Assembly (NCBI RefSeq): GCF_001468265.1
Contig: NZ_LNRZ01000001.1
Coordinates: forward strand, 434,001 to 498,000
Length of the DNA: 64,000 bases
Source: Sphingopyxis sp. H050
Lineage (GTDB): Bacteria > Pseudomonadota > Alphaproteobacteria > Sphingomonadales > Sphingomonadaceae
Direction of reading: 5' to 3'
A model generated the notes under the pieces. The model was not told the origin of the DNA and did not search any database. It saw only the letters and a program-made list of their open reading frames with translations. A program made the translations under genes and the position numbers. This document shows positions 1-10,681 of this stretch, one piece after another. Each line of letters starts with the position of its first letter. Within the stretch, counting starts at the first letter, position 1.

Positions 1-315
1 CTTGGCGGCTTCGGCGACATAGAGTTGGTGCAGTTCGACGGCATGGTCGGTCGGCTGCTCGGGCGGCAGGTCGAATTCGACCGGCCCCATCTTGATATAG
101 CCGAGGATCGCGCCCGCTTCGTCGCGGACCAGCGCGATGTCGTGCTCCGAATCCTCGATCTGCGCGCGCACGCGCCCGGGCGGGTTCCAGCCCGCCAGGA
201 AGGCCGCCAGGTCGGCGGGGTCATAGATATGCCCGAAGGTGTGCGTGAACGATCCGTTCGCGAACATCGCGATCGCTTCGGCATCGTCAGGCCTCGCCAG
301 TTCGATGGCGGTCAT
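1..315 (-). CDS. GNAT-family N-acetyltransferase (C-terminus cut by window edge)
   Basis: The visible 105 residues begin [20 protein letters not shown] and contain the core GNAT pattern of an acidic N-terminal strand followed by a strand reading AGAILGYIKMGPVEF and then LHQLYVAEAAK, which leads into the acetyl-CoA binding region lying outside the window. GNAT enzymes transfer an acetyl group from acetyl-CoA to an amine; the substrate cannot be told here. The start ATG (313-315) overlaps the TGA of the upstream methyltransferase gene as ATGA, so the two are translationally coupled. The C-terminal acetyl-CoA motif is not visible, so the family call rests on the N-terminal half. Confidence 0.75.
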   Translation of the reverse strand, partial: MTAIELARPDDAEAIAMFANGSFTHTFGHIYDPADLAAFLAGWNPPGRVRAQIEDSEHDIALVRDEAGAILGYIKMGPVEFDLPPEQPTDHAVELHQLYVAEAAK

Positions 316-1376
316 GCGGCGTCTCCTGTGAATCCTGCGGGTGCGGGCCAGCCCGGCGCGGTGATCGCGATCAGCTTGAACAACTTGCCCATGGCATCGG
401 CGCCGACCAGCCGGTCGCGCTGGCCTTTGAGGTCGTCAGCGCGCTCGGGTGCGGCATTCGATAGCGACGCGAGCCGCGCATCGATGCCGATCCGCTTCAG
501 CCACTCGCCTTGCGTCACGACGCTGCTGATCGCCACACCCGCCGGCCGCGCCGCCTCGGCGAGCGTGGTAAAATCGACATGCGCGGTCAGGTCGACCTCG
601 CCGGGCTCGGCGAAGGGGTTCGCGAATTGATGCGCTTTGACCGCCTGCAACGTGTCGCCCGCGGCGGGCCCGCTATAGCCATAGTCGATTACCAGCATCG
701 CGCCGCCTTGCCGCGCGATCCGAAGGGCGCAGCGTTGCATGATCGCGGCGGACACGGGCGTCGTTTCGACGATGGTGCCGTCGGGCCGGTCACTAAGACC
801 GGCGGGAACGGCATCGTCGGCCGGGATGTCGCCGGCTATCGGCGCCAGTCCGTCGCTGCTGCGCTCCACCATCCGCTCGCGCCAGCCGCTCTTGGTCTTC
901 ACATATTGGTGGATCGGCAGCGCGTCGAAAAATTCGTTCGCGACGATCACCAGCGGTGCGTCGTCGGGCAGGGCATCGACTTCGTCATGATGCTCTGCAG
1001 CAGGCAGTCGCGCCGACTGCGCCGCACGCAGCGTCGGGCTCGTCTCCACCAGATGGATGCCGGCGGGCACGCAGCCGAAGCGCGACGCCGCGCGCAGCGC
1101 ATCGGCGGCAAGCGTCCCGCGGCCCGGCCCCAGTTCGACATAGCGGAAGGATGGGCTTCCGGCGCGGCTCCAGAGGTCGGCGATCCAGACGCCGATCAAC
1201 TCGCCGAACATCTGGCTGATCTCGGGCGCCGTGGTGAAGTCGCCCGCCGTGCCCAGCGGATCGCGCGTCGCATAATAATGCGCGTTGGCCGCCGCCATAT
1301 AGTCGGCGACGGTCATCGGCCGGGCGGCGGCGATATCCTTGATCAGTTGCTCGGGCGTCGGCGGGCCGTTACGCAA
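312..1376 (-). CDS. MidA/NDUFAF7-type class I SAM-dependent methyltransferase
   Basis: A 354-residue protein of the Methyltransf_28 (DUF185) family. The SAM-binding motif I reads ELGPGRG at residues 81-87, after the family-typical segment with [21 protein letters not shown] near 34-54. The eukaryotic relative NDUFAF7 methylates an arginine of a complex I subunit; the bacterial substrate is not established, so a complex I link is only inference. The gene starts 8 bp inside the 3' end of lgt and its own stop overlaps the GNAT start, giving a tight three-gene minus-strand operon lgt-midA-GNAT. Length is normal for the family. Confidence 0.88.
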   Translation of the reverse strand: MRNGPPTPEQLIKDIAAARPMTVADYMAAANAHYYATRDPLGTAGDFTTAPEISQMFGELIGVWIADLWSRAGSPSFRYVELGPGRGTLAADALRAASRFGCVPAGIHLVETSPTLRAAQSARLPAAEHHDEVDALPDDAPLVIVANEFFDALPIHQYVKTKSGWRERMVERSSDGLAPIAGDIPADDAVPAGLSDRPDGTIVETTPVSAAIMQRCALRIARQGGAMLVIDYGYSGPAAGDTLQAVKAHQFANPFAEPGEVDLTAHVDFTTLAEAARPAGVAISSVVTQGEWLKRIGIDARLASLSNAAPERADDLKGQRDRLVGADAMGKLFKLIAITAPGWPAPAGFTGDAA

Positions 1377-2247
1377 CGGCGTCGGGCCCCGCGATCGGTT
1401 CGACGCGCTGGCGGCGCTTTTTCGCGGTCGCGACCAGCCAGATGCCGATCACGATCATCGGCACGGTCAGCCACTGGCCCATCGACAGGCCAGTCGCCTC
1501 GACGACGTTCATCCGCTGCACGTCGGGCTCGCGGAAATATTCGACGATAAAACGGCTGACGCCATAGATGATCGACGCCATGCCGACGAGAAGGCCGGGC
1601 TTGTAGCGCGCATCGGTGCGCCAGAAGAGCCAGCCGAGGATCGCCATCATGACAATGCCCTCCAGGCCGGCCTCATAGAGCTGGCTCGGGTGGCGCGGAT
1701 CGGGTCCGCCGCGCGGAAAGATGATTGCCCACGGCACGGTGGTCACGCGGCCCCACAGCTCGCCGTTCACGAAATTGGCGAGGCGGCCGAGGAAGAGGCC
1801 AAAGGGAATGGTGCAGGCGATATAGTCGCAGAAGCGCAGGAAACTCAGCTTTTCCTTGCGCGTGACATACAAGATCGCGACCAGCACGCCGAGCACGCCG
1901 CCGTGCAGCGACATGCCGCCGTCCCACAGCCGGACGATCGCGGCGGGTTCCTTCAGATAGGCTTCCAGATTGTAGAACAGCACATAGCCGAGCCGCCCGC
2001 CGAGGATGATCCCCAGCATCGCATAGAAGATCATGTCGTCGGCATGGCGCCGCGCCATCGGCGCGCCGGGCTGCGCGATCAGCTTCAGCAGATACCAATA
2101 GCCGAGGAAGATGCCGGCCAGATAAGCGAGCGCATACCAGCGGATGGGAAAGCCGAAGACGCTGAAGGCGACTTCGCTATGTTCCCCCATCAGGTCAGTG
2201 AAGTTCACATATTGTGTTGCTTCGGCTAAGGTTGCAAAAAGAAACAT
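1369..2247 (-). CDS. lgt: Prolipoprotein diacylglyceryl transferase
   Basis: Lgt transfers a diacylglyceryl group from phosphatidylglycerol to the lipobox cysteine of prolipoproteins in the inner membrane. The 292-residue protein has about seven hydrophobic segments, the family signature [14 protein letters not shown] at 154-167 and the conserved histidine in [11 protein letters not shown] at 110-120. The open frame extends upstream to 2331, but that start would overlap the divergent acyl-CoA synthetase. The ATG at 2247 places the protein on the usual Lgt N-terminus (VNF...[13 protein letters not shown]) and has a purine-rich GGGGAAGGA about 12 bases upstream. First gene of the lgt-midA-GNAT operon. 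Confidence 0.95.
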   Translation of the reverse strand: MFLFATLAEATQYVNFTDLMGEHSEVAFSVFGFPIRWYALAYLAGIFLGYWYLLKLIAQPGAPMARRHADDMIFYAMLGIILGGRLGYVLFYNLEAYLKEPAAIVRLWDGGMSLHGGVLGVLVAILYVTRKEKLSFLRFCDYIACTIPFGLFLGRLANFVNGELWGRVTTVPWAIIFPRGGPDPRHPSQLYEAGLEGIVMMAILGWLFWRTDARYKPGLLVGMASIIYGVSRFIVEYFREPDVQRMNVVEATGLSMGQWLTVPMIVIGIWLVATAKKRRQRVEPIAGPDAVA

Positions 2248-2324
2248 ATAGTCGCGCGATCCTTCCCCAGGAGAGGCCTCCCCATAAGGGGTTAGGCGAG
2301 CGAGACCAAGAGGAGAGATGAAAG

Positions 2325-4034
2325 ATGCCATCAGCGCTCGATTTGCGCCTGGAAGCCGCCTATAATCTGATCACCGGTCCGGGCGGACCGATCCAGGTCG
2401 GGTCGGTCGAACGCTTCGGCCACCAGCTTCCCTTTATCTCCAACGCACCGACCAATCTGGCTGACTATGTCGCATTTTTTGCTGCGCAGCATGGCGATGC
2501 GACCTTTCTGGTCGAGGGCGACGAACGGCTGAGCTTCAAACAGGTCTATTCCGCGGCGCGCCGGGTCGCGGCGGGCCTCATCGACGGTCATGGCGTCCAG
2601 CGCGGCGACCGCGTCGCCATCGCGATGCGCAACGCCAATGCCTGGTGCGTTTCCTATATCGGCATCCTGCTCGCGGGCGGCTGCGCGACCTTGCTCAACG
2701 GCTGGTGGCAGGGTGCTGAACTCGCGGCGGGGATCGAGGACGCCGAGGCGAAGCTCGTGATTGCGGACCCGCAGCGCGCGGCGCGCCTCGCCGAACCGGG
2801 CGTCCGTCACGGCGCGAAGGTCGTCACGCTCGACATCTCCCGGCCCATCGACGAGGCGATCGCGCCGATCGCCGCGGGCGGCAGCGCCGAAACCGCGCTG
2901 CCGGCGCTCACCGGGCAGGATCTGGCGACGATTCTCTTCACCTCGGGGTCGACGGGCCAGTCGAAGGGCGCCTATTCGCGCCACGAGGCGGTCGTGCAGG
3001 CGATCTTCAACTATGTGACGCAGACCGCGAGCATCGTCCATCTGCTCACCGAGGACGGCCAGATGTCGGACATCCAGCCCGCGACCCTGATCTGCACGCC
3101 GCTGTTCCACGTCACCGCCGAAATCCCCGTGTTCCTTCAGAGCTTTGCGCTCGGGCGCAAACTGGTCCTGATGCCCAAGTGGAACGCCGACGAAGCGATG
3201 CGGCTGATCCAGGACGAAAAGTGCAATTATTTCGTCGGCGTGCCGCTGATGAGCTATGAAATTCTCGTCAGCCCGAACCGCAAGAATTACGATCTCTCGA
3301 CCTGCAAGAGCTACGCTGGCGGCGGTGCGCCGCGCGCGCCCGAACATGTCCGCCGCCTGGCGACCGAGATGGGCGAGGCCAAGCCGCTGCTCGGCTATGG
3401 CCTGACCGAAACCAACGCCGTCGGCTGCGGCATCATCAACGAAAATTACGTCGAGAAGCCCACGTCGACCGGTCCGGCATCGAAGCCGCTCGTCGATCTC
3501 GCGATTCTCGACGACAATGGCAAGGAACTGCCGCAGGGCAGCGTCGGTGAAGTGTGCATCCGCTCGGTGTGCAATTTCGAAGGCTATTGGAACAATGCGG
3601 CCGCGACCAAGGCGGCCTTCTTCGACAATGGCTATTTCCGCTCGGGCGACCTTGGTTACCTCGACGCCGACGGCTATCTGTTCATCGTCGACCGCAAGAA
3701 GGACATCATCATCCGGGGCGGCGAGAATATCAGCTGCCAGGAGGTCGAAGCCGCGATCTACGAACACGCCGAGGTCAATGAATGCGCGGTGTTCGGCCTG
3801 CCCGACGAGCGGCTCGGCGAATGCGTCGGCGCGGTCGTCTGGACGAAGCCCGGCAGCGATGTCGATGCCGAAACGTTGGTATTATTTCTGAGCGCCCGGC
3901 TTGCGGCCTATAAGGTGCCTTGCAAGATCTGGTTGTCGAACGAAGCACTGCCCAAGCTTGGCAGCGAAAAGATCGACAAGGTTAGCTTGCGCAACCGCTA
4001 CCGCGAGGAATATCAAGCGGAGGTCGCAGCGTAA
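2325..4034 (+). CDS. AMP-forming acyl-CoA synthetase (class I adenylate-forming enzyme)
   Basis: A 569-residue adenylate-forming enzyme that should activate a carboxylic acid through an acyl-AMP to the CoA thioester. The P-loop [11 protein letters not shown] lies at 205-215. The A5 motif appears as GYGLTETN, the A7/A8 region as [20 protein letters not shown] followed by [11 protein letters not shown], and the C-terminal catalytic lysine as GSEKIDK. Length and motif order fit medium/long-chain fatty acyl-CoA ligases, but the acyl group cannot be read from the sequence. It is transcribed away from lgt and followed after 30 bp by the cytochrome b gene. Confidence 0.85.
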   Translation: MPSALDLRLEAAYNLITGPGGPIQVGSVERFGHQLPFISNAPTNLADYVAFFAAQHGDATFLVEGDERLSFKQVYSAARRVAAGLIDGHGVQRGDRVAIAMRNANAWCVSYIGILLAGGCATLLNGWWQGAELAAGIEDAEAKLVIADPQRAARLAEPGVRHGAKVVTLDISRPIDEAIAPIAAGGSAETALPALTGQDLATILFTSGSTGQSKGAYSRHEAVVQAIFNYVTQTASIVHLLTEDGQMSDIQPATLICTPLFHVTAEIPVFLQSFALGRKLVLMPKWNADEAMRLIQDEKCNYFVGVPLMSYEILVSPNRKNYDLSTCKSYAGGGAPRAPEHVRRLATEMGEAKPLLGYGLTETNAVGCGIINENYVEKPTSTGPASKPLVDLAILDDNGKELPQGSVGEVCIRSVCNFEGYWNNAAATKAAFFDNGYFRSGDLGYLDADGYLFIVDRKKDIIIRGGENISCQEVEAAIYEHAEVNECAVFGLPDERLGECVGAVVWTKPGSDVDAETLVLFLSARLAAYKVPCKIWLSNEALPKLGSEKIDKVSLRNRYREEYQAEVAA

Positions 4035-4064
4035 CCGATCGGCATGGAGGAGCGAAAGAGGATT

Positions 4065-4910
4065 ATGGCCGAGCCTGACCCTCCCGTCGCCGCTTCCTCC
4101 CCACCGGCCCGCATCTATCGCCACCGCTTGCCGACGCGCGCCTGGCATTGGGTCAATGCCGTCACCCTGCTCATCCTGTTGATGAGCGGGCTGATGATCT
4201 TCAACGCGCATCCGCGGCTATATTGGGGCCAATATGGCGCGAACCTCGATCACGCCTGGTTCGCGATCGGCGCGACGCCCGACACCGGCTATATCCGCTT
4301 CGGCGAGACACGGATCGAGACCACCGGCGTGCTGGGGCGCTGGACCGACGGGCAGGGCGCCGAACAGACCTGGGCTTTCCCTGGCTGGGCCACGATCCCG
4401 ACGACCTACGATCTTGCCTCGGGGCGGCGCTGGCACCTGTTTTTCGCCTGGGTCCTGTCGATCAGCCTGTCGCTCTACATGGTGTGGAGCCTGATCGGAG
4501 GGCATATCCGCCGCAATCTTCACGTGCGCCGCGCCGAATGGTCGCCGCGGCATATCTGGCAGGACATCAAGGATCATGCGCGGCTGCGCTTGCCGAGGGG
4601 CCAGGCGGCGGCGCGCTACGGAATTCTCCAGAAACTCAGCTACATCGGCGTGATCTTCGTGCTGCTGCCGCTGATGATCCTGACGGGGCTGACCATGTCG
4701 CCGGGGATGGACGCCGCGTGGCCGTGGCTGCTCGACGTCTTCGGCGGACGGCAATCGGCGCGCTCGATCCATTTCATCGCGGCATGGACGCTCGTCCTGT
4801 TCTTTCTCGTCCATATCGCGATGGTGTTCCTCGCCGGTCCGCTCAATGAGGTGAGGTCGATGGTCAGCGGCTGGTTCACGCTGCCGCCCGAAAAGGAGGA
4901 CGGGGCATGA
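4065..4910 (+). CDS. Cytochrome b/b561-type membrane protein, partner of the molybdoprotein
   Basis: A membrane protein of 281 residues. It has an N-terminal helix starting at HRLPTRAWHWVNAVTLLILL, a periplasmic insert, and further hydrophobic helices containing histidines suited to haem b (RWHLFFAW, SIHFIAAW, LVHIAMVF). It resembles the prokaryotic cytochrome b561 / formate dehydrogenase gamma group and, with the next gene, the logic of MsrP-MsrQ, in which a membrane haem protein feeds electrons to a periplasmic molybdoenzyme. I chose ATG 4065 because GGAGGAGCG precedes it; an in-frame ATG at 4044 is possible. The stop overlaps the next start as ATGA. Confidence 0.8.
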   Translation: MAEPDPPVAASSPPARIYRHRLPTRAWHWVNAVTLLILLMSGLMIFNAHPRLYWGQYGANLDHAWFAIGATPDTGYIRFGETRIETTGVLGRWTDGQGAEQTWAFPGWATIPTTYDLASGRRWHLFFAWVLSISLSLYMVWSLIGGHIRRNLHVRRAEWSPRHIWQDIKDHARLRLPRGQAAARYGILQKLSYIGVIFVLLPLMILTGLTMSPGMDAAWPWLLDVFGGRQSARSIHFIAAWTLVLFFLVHIAMVFLAGPLNEVRSMVSGWFTLPPEKEDGA

Positions 4911-5686
4911 CGGGCCTCATCCTGCCGCGCCGCCGGTTGATCGCCCGCGCCGGGGGCGTCGTCGCCGCGGCGGGCGCGCTGCCGCTCCTGGCGGGCTGCG
5001 ACGCGATCAACGAAGCCCCCGCGGTCCGCAAGATCCTCTCGATGGGCGAGGAGATGAACCGCGCGAGCCAGCGCGCGCTCATGAACCGCGGTGCGCTGGC
5101 CCGCGAATTCACCGTCGCCGATCTCTCGCCCGTTTTTCGCTCGAACGGCACCAGCCTGCCCGACGGCGAAGACTATGCCGCGCAGGCCAGAGCAGGCTTT
5201 GCCAATTGGCGCCTCGCGGTGACCGGCCTCGTCGCGCGGCCGCTGTCGCTGTCGATGGCCGACATCCGCGCGATGCCGCAGCGCACGCAGATCACGCGCC
5301 ACGACTGCGTCGAGGGCTGGAGCGCGATCGGCGGCTGGACCGGCCCGCAGCTCCGCCGCATCCTTGAGGCGGCGAAAGTCAGGAACAGCGCGCGCTACAT
5401 CGTCTTCCGCTGCGCCGACCGCATCGGCGACGCGCTCTATTACGAAAGCTGCGACATGGTCGATGCGCTCCACCCGCAGACGATCCTCGCCTGGGCGCTC
5501 AACGGAGAGATTCTGCCGATCGCCAACGGCGCGCCGCTGCGCCTCAGGATCGAGCGCCAATTGGGCTACAAGCACGCCAAATATCTGACCGGGATCGAGG
5601 CCGTCGCGAGTCTCGACGGCATCGGCGCGGGCAAAGGCGGCTTTTGGGAAGACCAGGTCGATTACGAATGGTACGCCGGTATCTGA
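4907..5686 (+). CDS. Molybdopterin-dependent oxidoreductase (sulfite oxidase fold), predicted Tat lipoprotein
   Basis: A 259-residue protein of the sulfite oxidase/MsrP molybdopterin family. The expected molybdenum-ligand cysteine is C134 in RHDCVEGWSAIGGWTG. The N-terminus carries a twin-arginine signal (PRRRLIARAG) whose hydrophobic stretch ends in LLAGC, so C31 looks like a lipobox cysteine. This suggests Tat export of a folded cofactor-loaded protein that is then lipidated by Lgt. The partner cytochrome b gene overlaps its start. By analogy with MsrPQ it may reduce an oxidised periplasmic substrate, but no substrate can be read from the sequence. Confidence 0.85.
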   Translation: MTGLILPRRRLIARAGGVVAAAGALPLLAGCDAINEAPAVRKILSMGEEMNRASQRALMNRGALAREFTVADLSPVFRSNGTSLPDGEDYAAQARAGFANWRLAVTGLVARPLSLSMADIRAMPQRTQITRHDCVEGWSAIGGWTGPQLRRILEAAKVRNSARYIVFRCADRIGDALYYESCDMVDALHPQTILAWALNGEILPIANGAPLRLRIERQLGYKHAKYLTGIEAVASLDGIGAGKGGFWEDQVDYEWYAGI

Positions 5687-5728
5687 ACTTTTGGGGGAGG
5701 CAGACACCATCATGACGAGGTCGCATTT

Positions 5729-7000
5729 TTGTCCATACTCACCCCCTTCCTCTCGCGCGTCATCCGCCACGGCCGCTTGACCGTTATCGACCCCGACGGC
5801 GGGGTCGAAACCTTCGGTTCGCCCGCTCCCGGCTTCCCCGAGGTCCGCGTACGGTTCGCCAGCCGCCGCGCGATGCGGCGGGTGATCCTCGATCCGCGGC
5901 TCGGCGCGGGCGAAAGCTATATCGATGGCGATATGGAGGTCGTCGAGGGCGATATCATGGCGCTGATCGGCCTGCTTCGCATGAACACGCCGTGGGACCG
6001 CGGCGCGAAGCTCAAGGACAAGACGCGGCTCGGCCGCTGGATCGACGGCCTGAAAACGCGGCTCGGCTCGATCAACCGGCGGCGCCAGTCGCGCGCGAAC
6101 GTCGCGCATCATTACGACATCGGCAACGACCTCTATCGCCTCTTCCTCGACCGTGACATGCAGTATAGCTGCGCCTATTGGCCGCGGCCCGACATGACGC
6201 TTGACGCGGCGCAGGAGGCGAAGAAGGCTCATATCGCCGCCAAGCTCGCGCTCGCGCCCGGGCAGCGCATCCTCGACATCGGCTGCGGCTGGGGCGGGAT
6301 GGCGATCACGCTGGCGCAGCTCGAAGCGGTGGAGGTGCTCGGCATCACGCTGTCGGTCGAACAGCTGGAGCTTGCGCGGCAGCGCGCGGAGCAGGCCCGG
6401 GTGGCGGACCGCGTCCGGTTCGAGCTGATCGACTATCGCGACCTGGCCGCGCGCGAAGTCGGCGGCTTCGACCGCATCGTCTCGGTCGGCATGTTCGAAC
6501 ATGTCGGCGCGGCGAATTTCGAAACCTTCTTTCGCGCCTGCGCGAACATGCTGACCGCCGACGGCGTGATGCTGCTCCACACGATCGGGCGCTTCGGCAA
6601 ACCCGGCGCGACCGACGCCTTCACGCGCAAATATATCTTCCCCGGCGGCTATATCCCGGCGCTCAGCGAGACGCTCGCGGCGAGCGAGAAAAGCCGGCTG
6701 ATCGCGACCGACGTCGAGACGCTGCGGCTGCATTATGCGCTGACCCTGCGCCAATGGTACGCCAACACGCTGGCGCACGAGGCCGAAATCGTGGCGATGA
6801 TGGGCGCGCGCTTCTTTCGCATGTGGTGCTTCTACCTCGCCGGCGCGACCGCAGCGTTCGAGAGCGGCGGGATGGGCAATTACCAGATCCAGTTCGCCCG
6901 CAGCCGCCACGCCCTGCCGCTGACGCGCGACTATATGGGCGAGGCCGAAGGGCGCTATCTCCGACGCGGCGTGGCCGAGGAGGGAGCGACGTCGGTTTAG
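5729..7000 (+). CDS. cfa: Cyclopropane-fatty-acyl-phospholipid synthase family protein
   Basis: A 423-residue SAM-dependent enzyme that methylenates the double bond of unsaturated phospholipid acyl chains. The CFA signature HHYDIGNDLY is at 127-136 and the SAM-binding motif DIGCGWGG at 183-190, followed by VSVGMFEHVG and the C-terminal RMWCFYLAGA segment, all in family order. Length is slightly above E. coli Cfa. The start is TTG at 5729, supported by GACGAGG ending 8 bases upstream; no ATG in the same frame fits better. The gene lies 42 bp after the molybdoprotein and may be cotranscribed. Confidence 0.9.
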   Translation: MSILTPFLSRVIRHGRLTVIDPDGGVETFGSPAPGFPEVRVRFASRRAMRRVILDPRLGAGESYIDGDMEVVEGDIMALIGLLRMNTPWDRGAKLKDKTRLGRWIDGLKTRLGSINRRRQSRANVAHHYDIGNDLYRLFLDRDMQYSCAYWPRPDMTLDAAQEAKKAHIAAKLALAPGQRILDIGCGWGGMAITLAQLEAVEVLGITLSVEQLELARQRAEQARVADRVRFELIDYRDLAAREVGGFDRIVSVGMFEHVGAANFETFFRACANMLTADGVMLLHTIGRFGKPGATDAFTRKYIFPGGYIPALSETLAASEKSRLIATDVETLRLHYALTLRQWYANTLAHEAEIVAMMGARFFRMWCFYLAGATAAFESGGMGNYQIQFARSRHALPLTRDYMGEAEGRYLRRGVAEEGATSV

Positions 7001-7115
7001 GGTGGGGAGCGGACGTTAAAATAGTCCGTCGCCCCCGCGAAGGCAGGGGCCGTAGTCGGTCTTGCGCAACGGCTCCAGCGGCCCCCGCCTTCGCGGCGTC
7101 GACGGTAACTTCCGG
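6997..7115. repeat. Dispersed fold-back intergenic repeat, copy 1
   Basis: A 119-bp block starting at the cfa stop codon aligns without gaps to 16063-16181 with 9 mismatches (about 92 percent identity). It opens with the box TTAGGGTGGGGAG and contains two inverted arms rich in CCCCCGC/GCGGGGG. The right arm has decayed in this copy. It may also act as a transcript end for cfa. Confidence 0.8.
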
Positions 7116-7137
7116 TCGCAACCCGCCCATCCTGCAA

Positions 7138-7578
7138 TCAGCTCGGATAGCGCTCGTTCGTCACGTCCCACGTCAGCGCGACCAGCTTCTCCAGCACCCC
7201 CAGATCGACGTCGGCGAGCTTGTTGACGTAGAGACAAACCTTGCTCGTCTTATGCTTGCCGAGCGCGGCTAGCAGCGCGTCGGCTTCGTCCTGCCGATCG
7301 CCATAATTCTCCATCAGATAAAGCGTGATCGCGGCCTTGCGCGGCGAAAAGCCCGCGCGGCACATCGTCCCCGAATGACCGCTGTCATATTTATAGTCAT
7401 AGCTGCCATAGCCGATGATCGACGGTCCCCACATCTTCGGATCGAGCCCCGTCACGCGGCGGTAGATCGCGTCGATGACCGGCGCCTCCTCGCGGCGCCG
7501 CGCGTCGGGGAGTGCGGCGATGAAGTCCTCTACGGTCACTTCGGTCGCCTTGGTCTTGATCTCGACTTTGCTCATCAT
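7138..7578 (-). CDS. DUF1801 domain protein
   Basis: A 146-residue soluble protein matching the DUF1801 (YdhG-like) fold. It shows the family features PVIDAIYRRVTGLDPKMWG, the central IGYGSYDYKYDSG, FSPRKAAITLYLM and the C-terminal GKHKTSKVCLYVNKLADVD. The biochemical function of the family is not known. It is 20 bp downstream of the WYL regulator on the same strand, so the two are probably cotranscribed and DUF1801 may respond to that regulator. Two consecutive ATGs make the exact start uncertain by one codon. Confidence 0.88.
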   Translation of the reverse strand: MMSKVEIKTKATEVTVEDFIAALPDARRREEAPVIDAIYRRVTGLDPKMWGPSIIGYGSYDYKYDSGHSGTMCRAGFSPRKAAITLYLMENYGDRQDEADALLAALGKHKTSKVCLYVNKLADVDLGVLEKLVALTWDVTNERYPS

Positions 7579-7598
7579 GCTCCTCCCGCAGGCAAAGA

Positions 7599-8567
7599 CT
7601 AACCGGTTCTGTCATAGAGCGCCACAATCTCGCGCGCGAGCGCGGCGACGCGGCGCCGAAAGTCGGCCGGGGCGACGACCTCGACCTCCGCGCCGAGCGC
7701 CAGCATGTCGCGCGCGCCATGGTCGGCGTCCTCGACCATCATCGTCATCCGTCGCCAGCCGTCCGCATCGGGATCGCCGGCCCCGGCGACGGCCGCCGCG
7801 CCGCGCGGCGACTGCGCCGCGAGCCTTTTGCAGCCTTCGGGTGATGCGCGTACGGTCGCGCGCGTCGCGAACAGCGCGGCTTCGAAGCGCGCCTGCTCGG
7901 CCTGCCACCAGGGCGCCAGGTGAAAATCGGCCGGCGGTTCGAAGCTCTCGTCCTCGACGATCAGGCTCTGGATATTCGAAACGCGAAAGGCCCGGACCTT
8001 TCCGACGCCGCGCGCGGCGAGATACCAGATGCCCGCCTTCAGGACGAGGCCGAGCGGATCGACCGTCCAGTCGCGCACGCCTTGCCAGCTTTCATAGCGC
8101 ATCGCCAACGACCGCTGGTCGAGCACCGCGCGCGCCAGGCGGGGGAAGTGCGGCAGCGCCTCGCTGCCGCGATACCAGTCGACGGCATCGAGATGGAAGC
8201 GCGCCGCCATCCGGTCGGCGAGTGCCCCGCCGCCGCCGGGCAGGGCTGCAAGCAATTTGTTGCGCGCGGCGCTCGTTGCCGCGCCCAGCCCCAGGTCGGC
8301 CGCGGGACCGGGCAGGCCGATCATCGCCATCGCTTCGGCTTCGCCCGCCGACAGGCCGGTCAGCCGCGTGCGATAACCGTCCAGCAACTGGAACCCGCCG
8401 CCGGGCCCGCGGTCGCCATAGACCGGCACCCCCGCGGCGCTGAGCGCATCGACATCGCGATAGATGGTGCGCTCCGACACCTCGAACTCGGTGGCCAGAT
8501 CGGCGGCGGTCAGCCGCTGGCGCACCTGCAACAGGATCAGGATCGAGAGAAGGCGGCTCGCGCGCAT
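7599..8567 (-). CDS. WYL-domain HTH transcriptional regulator (YafY type)
   Basis: A 322-residue regulator with an N-terminal HTH_11 winged helix (ASRLLSILILLQ ... VSERTIYRDVDALSAAGVPV) and a central WYL-domain region reading LAMRYESWQGVRDWTVDPLG and AGIWYLAARGVGKVRAFRVS. WYL domains sense nucleic acids or small ligands in characterised cases; the ligand here is unknown. It is divergent from the secreted protein gene at 8645, and the intergenic space holds two perfect palindromes, which suggests autoregulation and control of the neighbour. Confidence 0.9.
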   Translation of the reverse strand: MRASRLLSILILLQVRQRLTAADLATEFEVSERTIYRDVDALSAAGVPVYGDRGPGGGFQLLDGYRTRLTGLSAGEAEAMAMIGLPGPAADLGLGAATSAARNKLLAALPGGGGALADRMAARFHLDAVDWYRGSEALPHFPRLARAVLDQRSLAMRYESWQGVRDWTVDPLGLVLKAGIWYLAARGVGKVRAFRVSNIQSLIVEDESFEPPADFHLAPWWQAEQARFEAALFATRATVRASPEGCKRLAAQSPRGAAAVAGAGDPDADGWRRMTMMVEDADHGARDMLALGAEVEVVAPADFRRRVAALAREIVALYDRTG

Positions 8568-8607
8568 TTTTCTGCCTTAGCAGAAAATAACTGACAGAAA
8601 ATGTCAG
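8568..8607. promoter_or_regulatory. Two palindromes in the WYL regulator upstream region, likely operators
   Basis: TTTTCTGC-N4-GCAGAAAA lies at 8568-8587, directly upstream of the regulator start codon, and CTGACA-N5-TGTCAG at 8591-8607. Both are perfect. The second has the size and symmetry expected for a dimeric HTH regulator and sits between two divergent starts, so binding by the adjacent WYL protein is the natural inference. Confidence 0.6.
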
Positions 8608-8644
8608 GATAGAGGGCGTAGGCAGGGGGCGAAAGGAATGTCCG

Positions 8645-9229
8645 ATGCCCCACTTCACCGTCGCGGGGGCGACCCCAGACCGGCGAACCTTGCTCGCCTT
8701 TGCAACAGGAGCCTTCATGTCCAGCCTCATCCCCGCCGCCGCATCCGCCGCGATCAACCCCGCACCCGTCGGCAAGCCCGGCGATTTCGATTTCCTGACC
8801 GGCGAATGGCGCATTCACAACAGGTTCCGCGAGGGCGAAAAATGGATCGAATTTCCGGGCGAGGCGACCGTCTTTGCGATCCTCGGCGGCATCGCCAGCA
8901 TCGAGGAACTGCGCATCCCGGCGCGTAATTTCTCGGGCATGGGGCTCCGCCTGCTCGACGTCGAAAAAAGGATATGGTCCGACCATTGGGTCAACGCCAA
9001 ATCGGGCGTCGTCGGCGTCCCCGGCCAGCTCGGCGTGTTCGAGAACGGCGTCGGCACCTTCCTGTCCGAAGGCGAGGGCGGCGCCGACGGACTTGCGAGC
9101 CCCGAACTCTATCGCGGCGTGTGGGACCGCATCACGCCCAAAAGCTGCCGCTGGTTCCAGGGGGTCTCGCGCGACGGCGGCAAGTCGTGGGACGACGGCT
9201 GGTTCATGGACTGGACGCGCGTTTCCTAA
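8645..9229 (+). CDS. Exported protein of unknown function (Tat-like signal)
   Basis: A 194-residue protein. The N-terminus has a twin arginine (DRRTLLAFATGAF) before a hydrophobic stretch ending near SAAINPAP, consistent with a Tat signal and supporting the ATG at 8645; an internal ATG at 8717 would remove the arginines. The mature part begins GDFDFLTGEWRIHNRF, a start seen in DUF1579-like lipocalin-fold proteins, and ends with DDGWFMDWTRV. Function is unknown. The gene is divergent from the WYL regulator and may be its target. Confidence 0.7.
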   Translation: MPHFTVAGATPDRRTLLAFATGAFMSSLIPAAASAAINPAPVGKPGDFDFLTGEWRIHNRFREGEKWIEFPGEATVFAILGGIASIEELRIPARNFSGMGLRLLDVEKRIWSDHWVNAKSGVVGVPGQLGVFENGVGTFLSEGEGGADGLASPELYRGVWDRITPKSCRWFQGVSRDGGKSWDDGWFMDWTRVS

Positions 9230-9233
9230 ACTG

Positions 9234-9261
9234 CCGTGCCCCTGCCTTCGCAGGGGCACGG
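9234..9261. terminator. Strong stem-loop after the 8645 gene
   Basis: A perfect 12-bp stem (CCGTGCCCCTGC / GCAGGGGCACGG) with the 4-base loop CTTC begins 4 bases after the TAA. There is no clear T-run, so it is either a factor-assisted terminator or a palindromic intergenic repeat. Confidence 0.55.
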
Positions 9262-9347
9262 TGTATGCAAGAGAGGGCAAGCCGGTTGCACCTTTGGCGG
9301 CGGACTGCTAGCCGCGCCCGCGTCTTCCCCTCGCCAAAGGTATGTCC

Positions 9348-10565
<1,218 letters not shown>

Positions 10566-10681
10566 GAACGCTAAAGGCGAATCCAGGCCTTGGCCGCCTC
10601 GACCTATTCTGGGGTGGCGCGCGATGCCGACACGCGTCAGGATCGATTTGAAGCATTCAGGGCCGAAGGGATTGCCGATCC

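Noticed and set aside
2248..2331. 28-codon longer lgt start
   Set aside because: It would overlap the start of the divergent acyl-CoA synthetase and adds residues not found in Lgt proteins.
4640..6910. A 756-codon open frame on the minus strand
   Set aside because: It is opposite the cytochrome b, molybdoprotein and cfa genes, which carry clear family motifs. The product has shadow-like composition.
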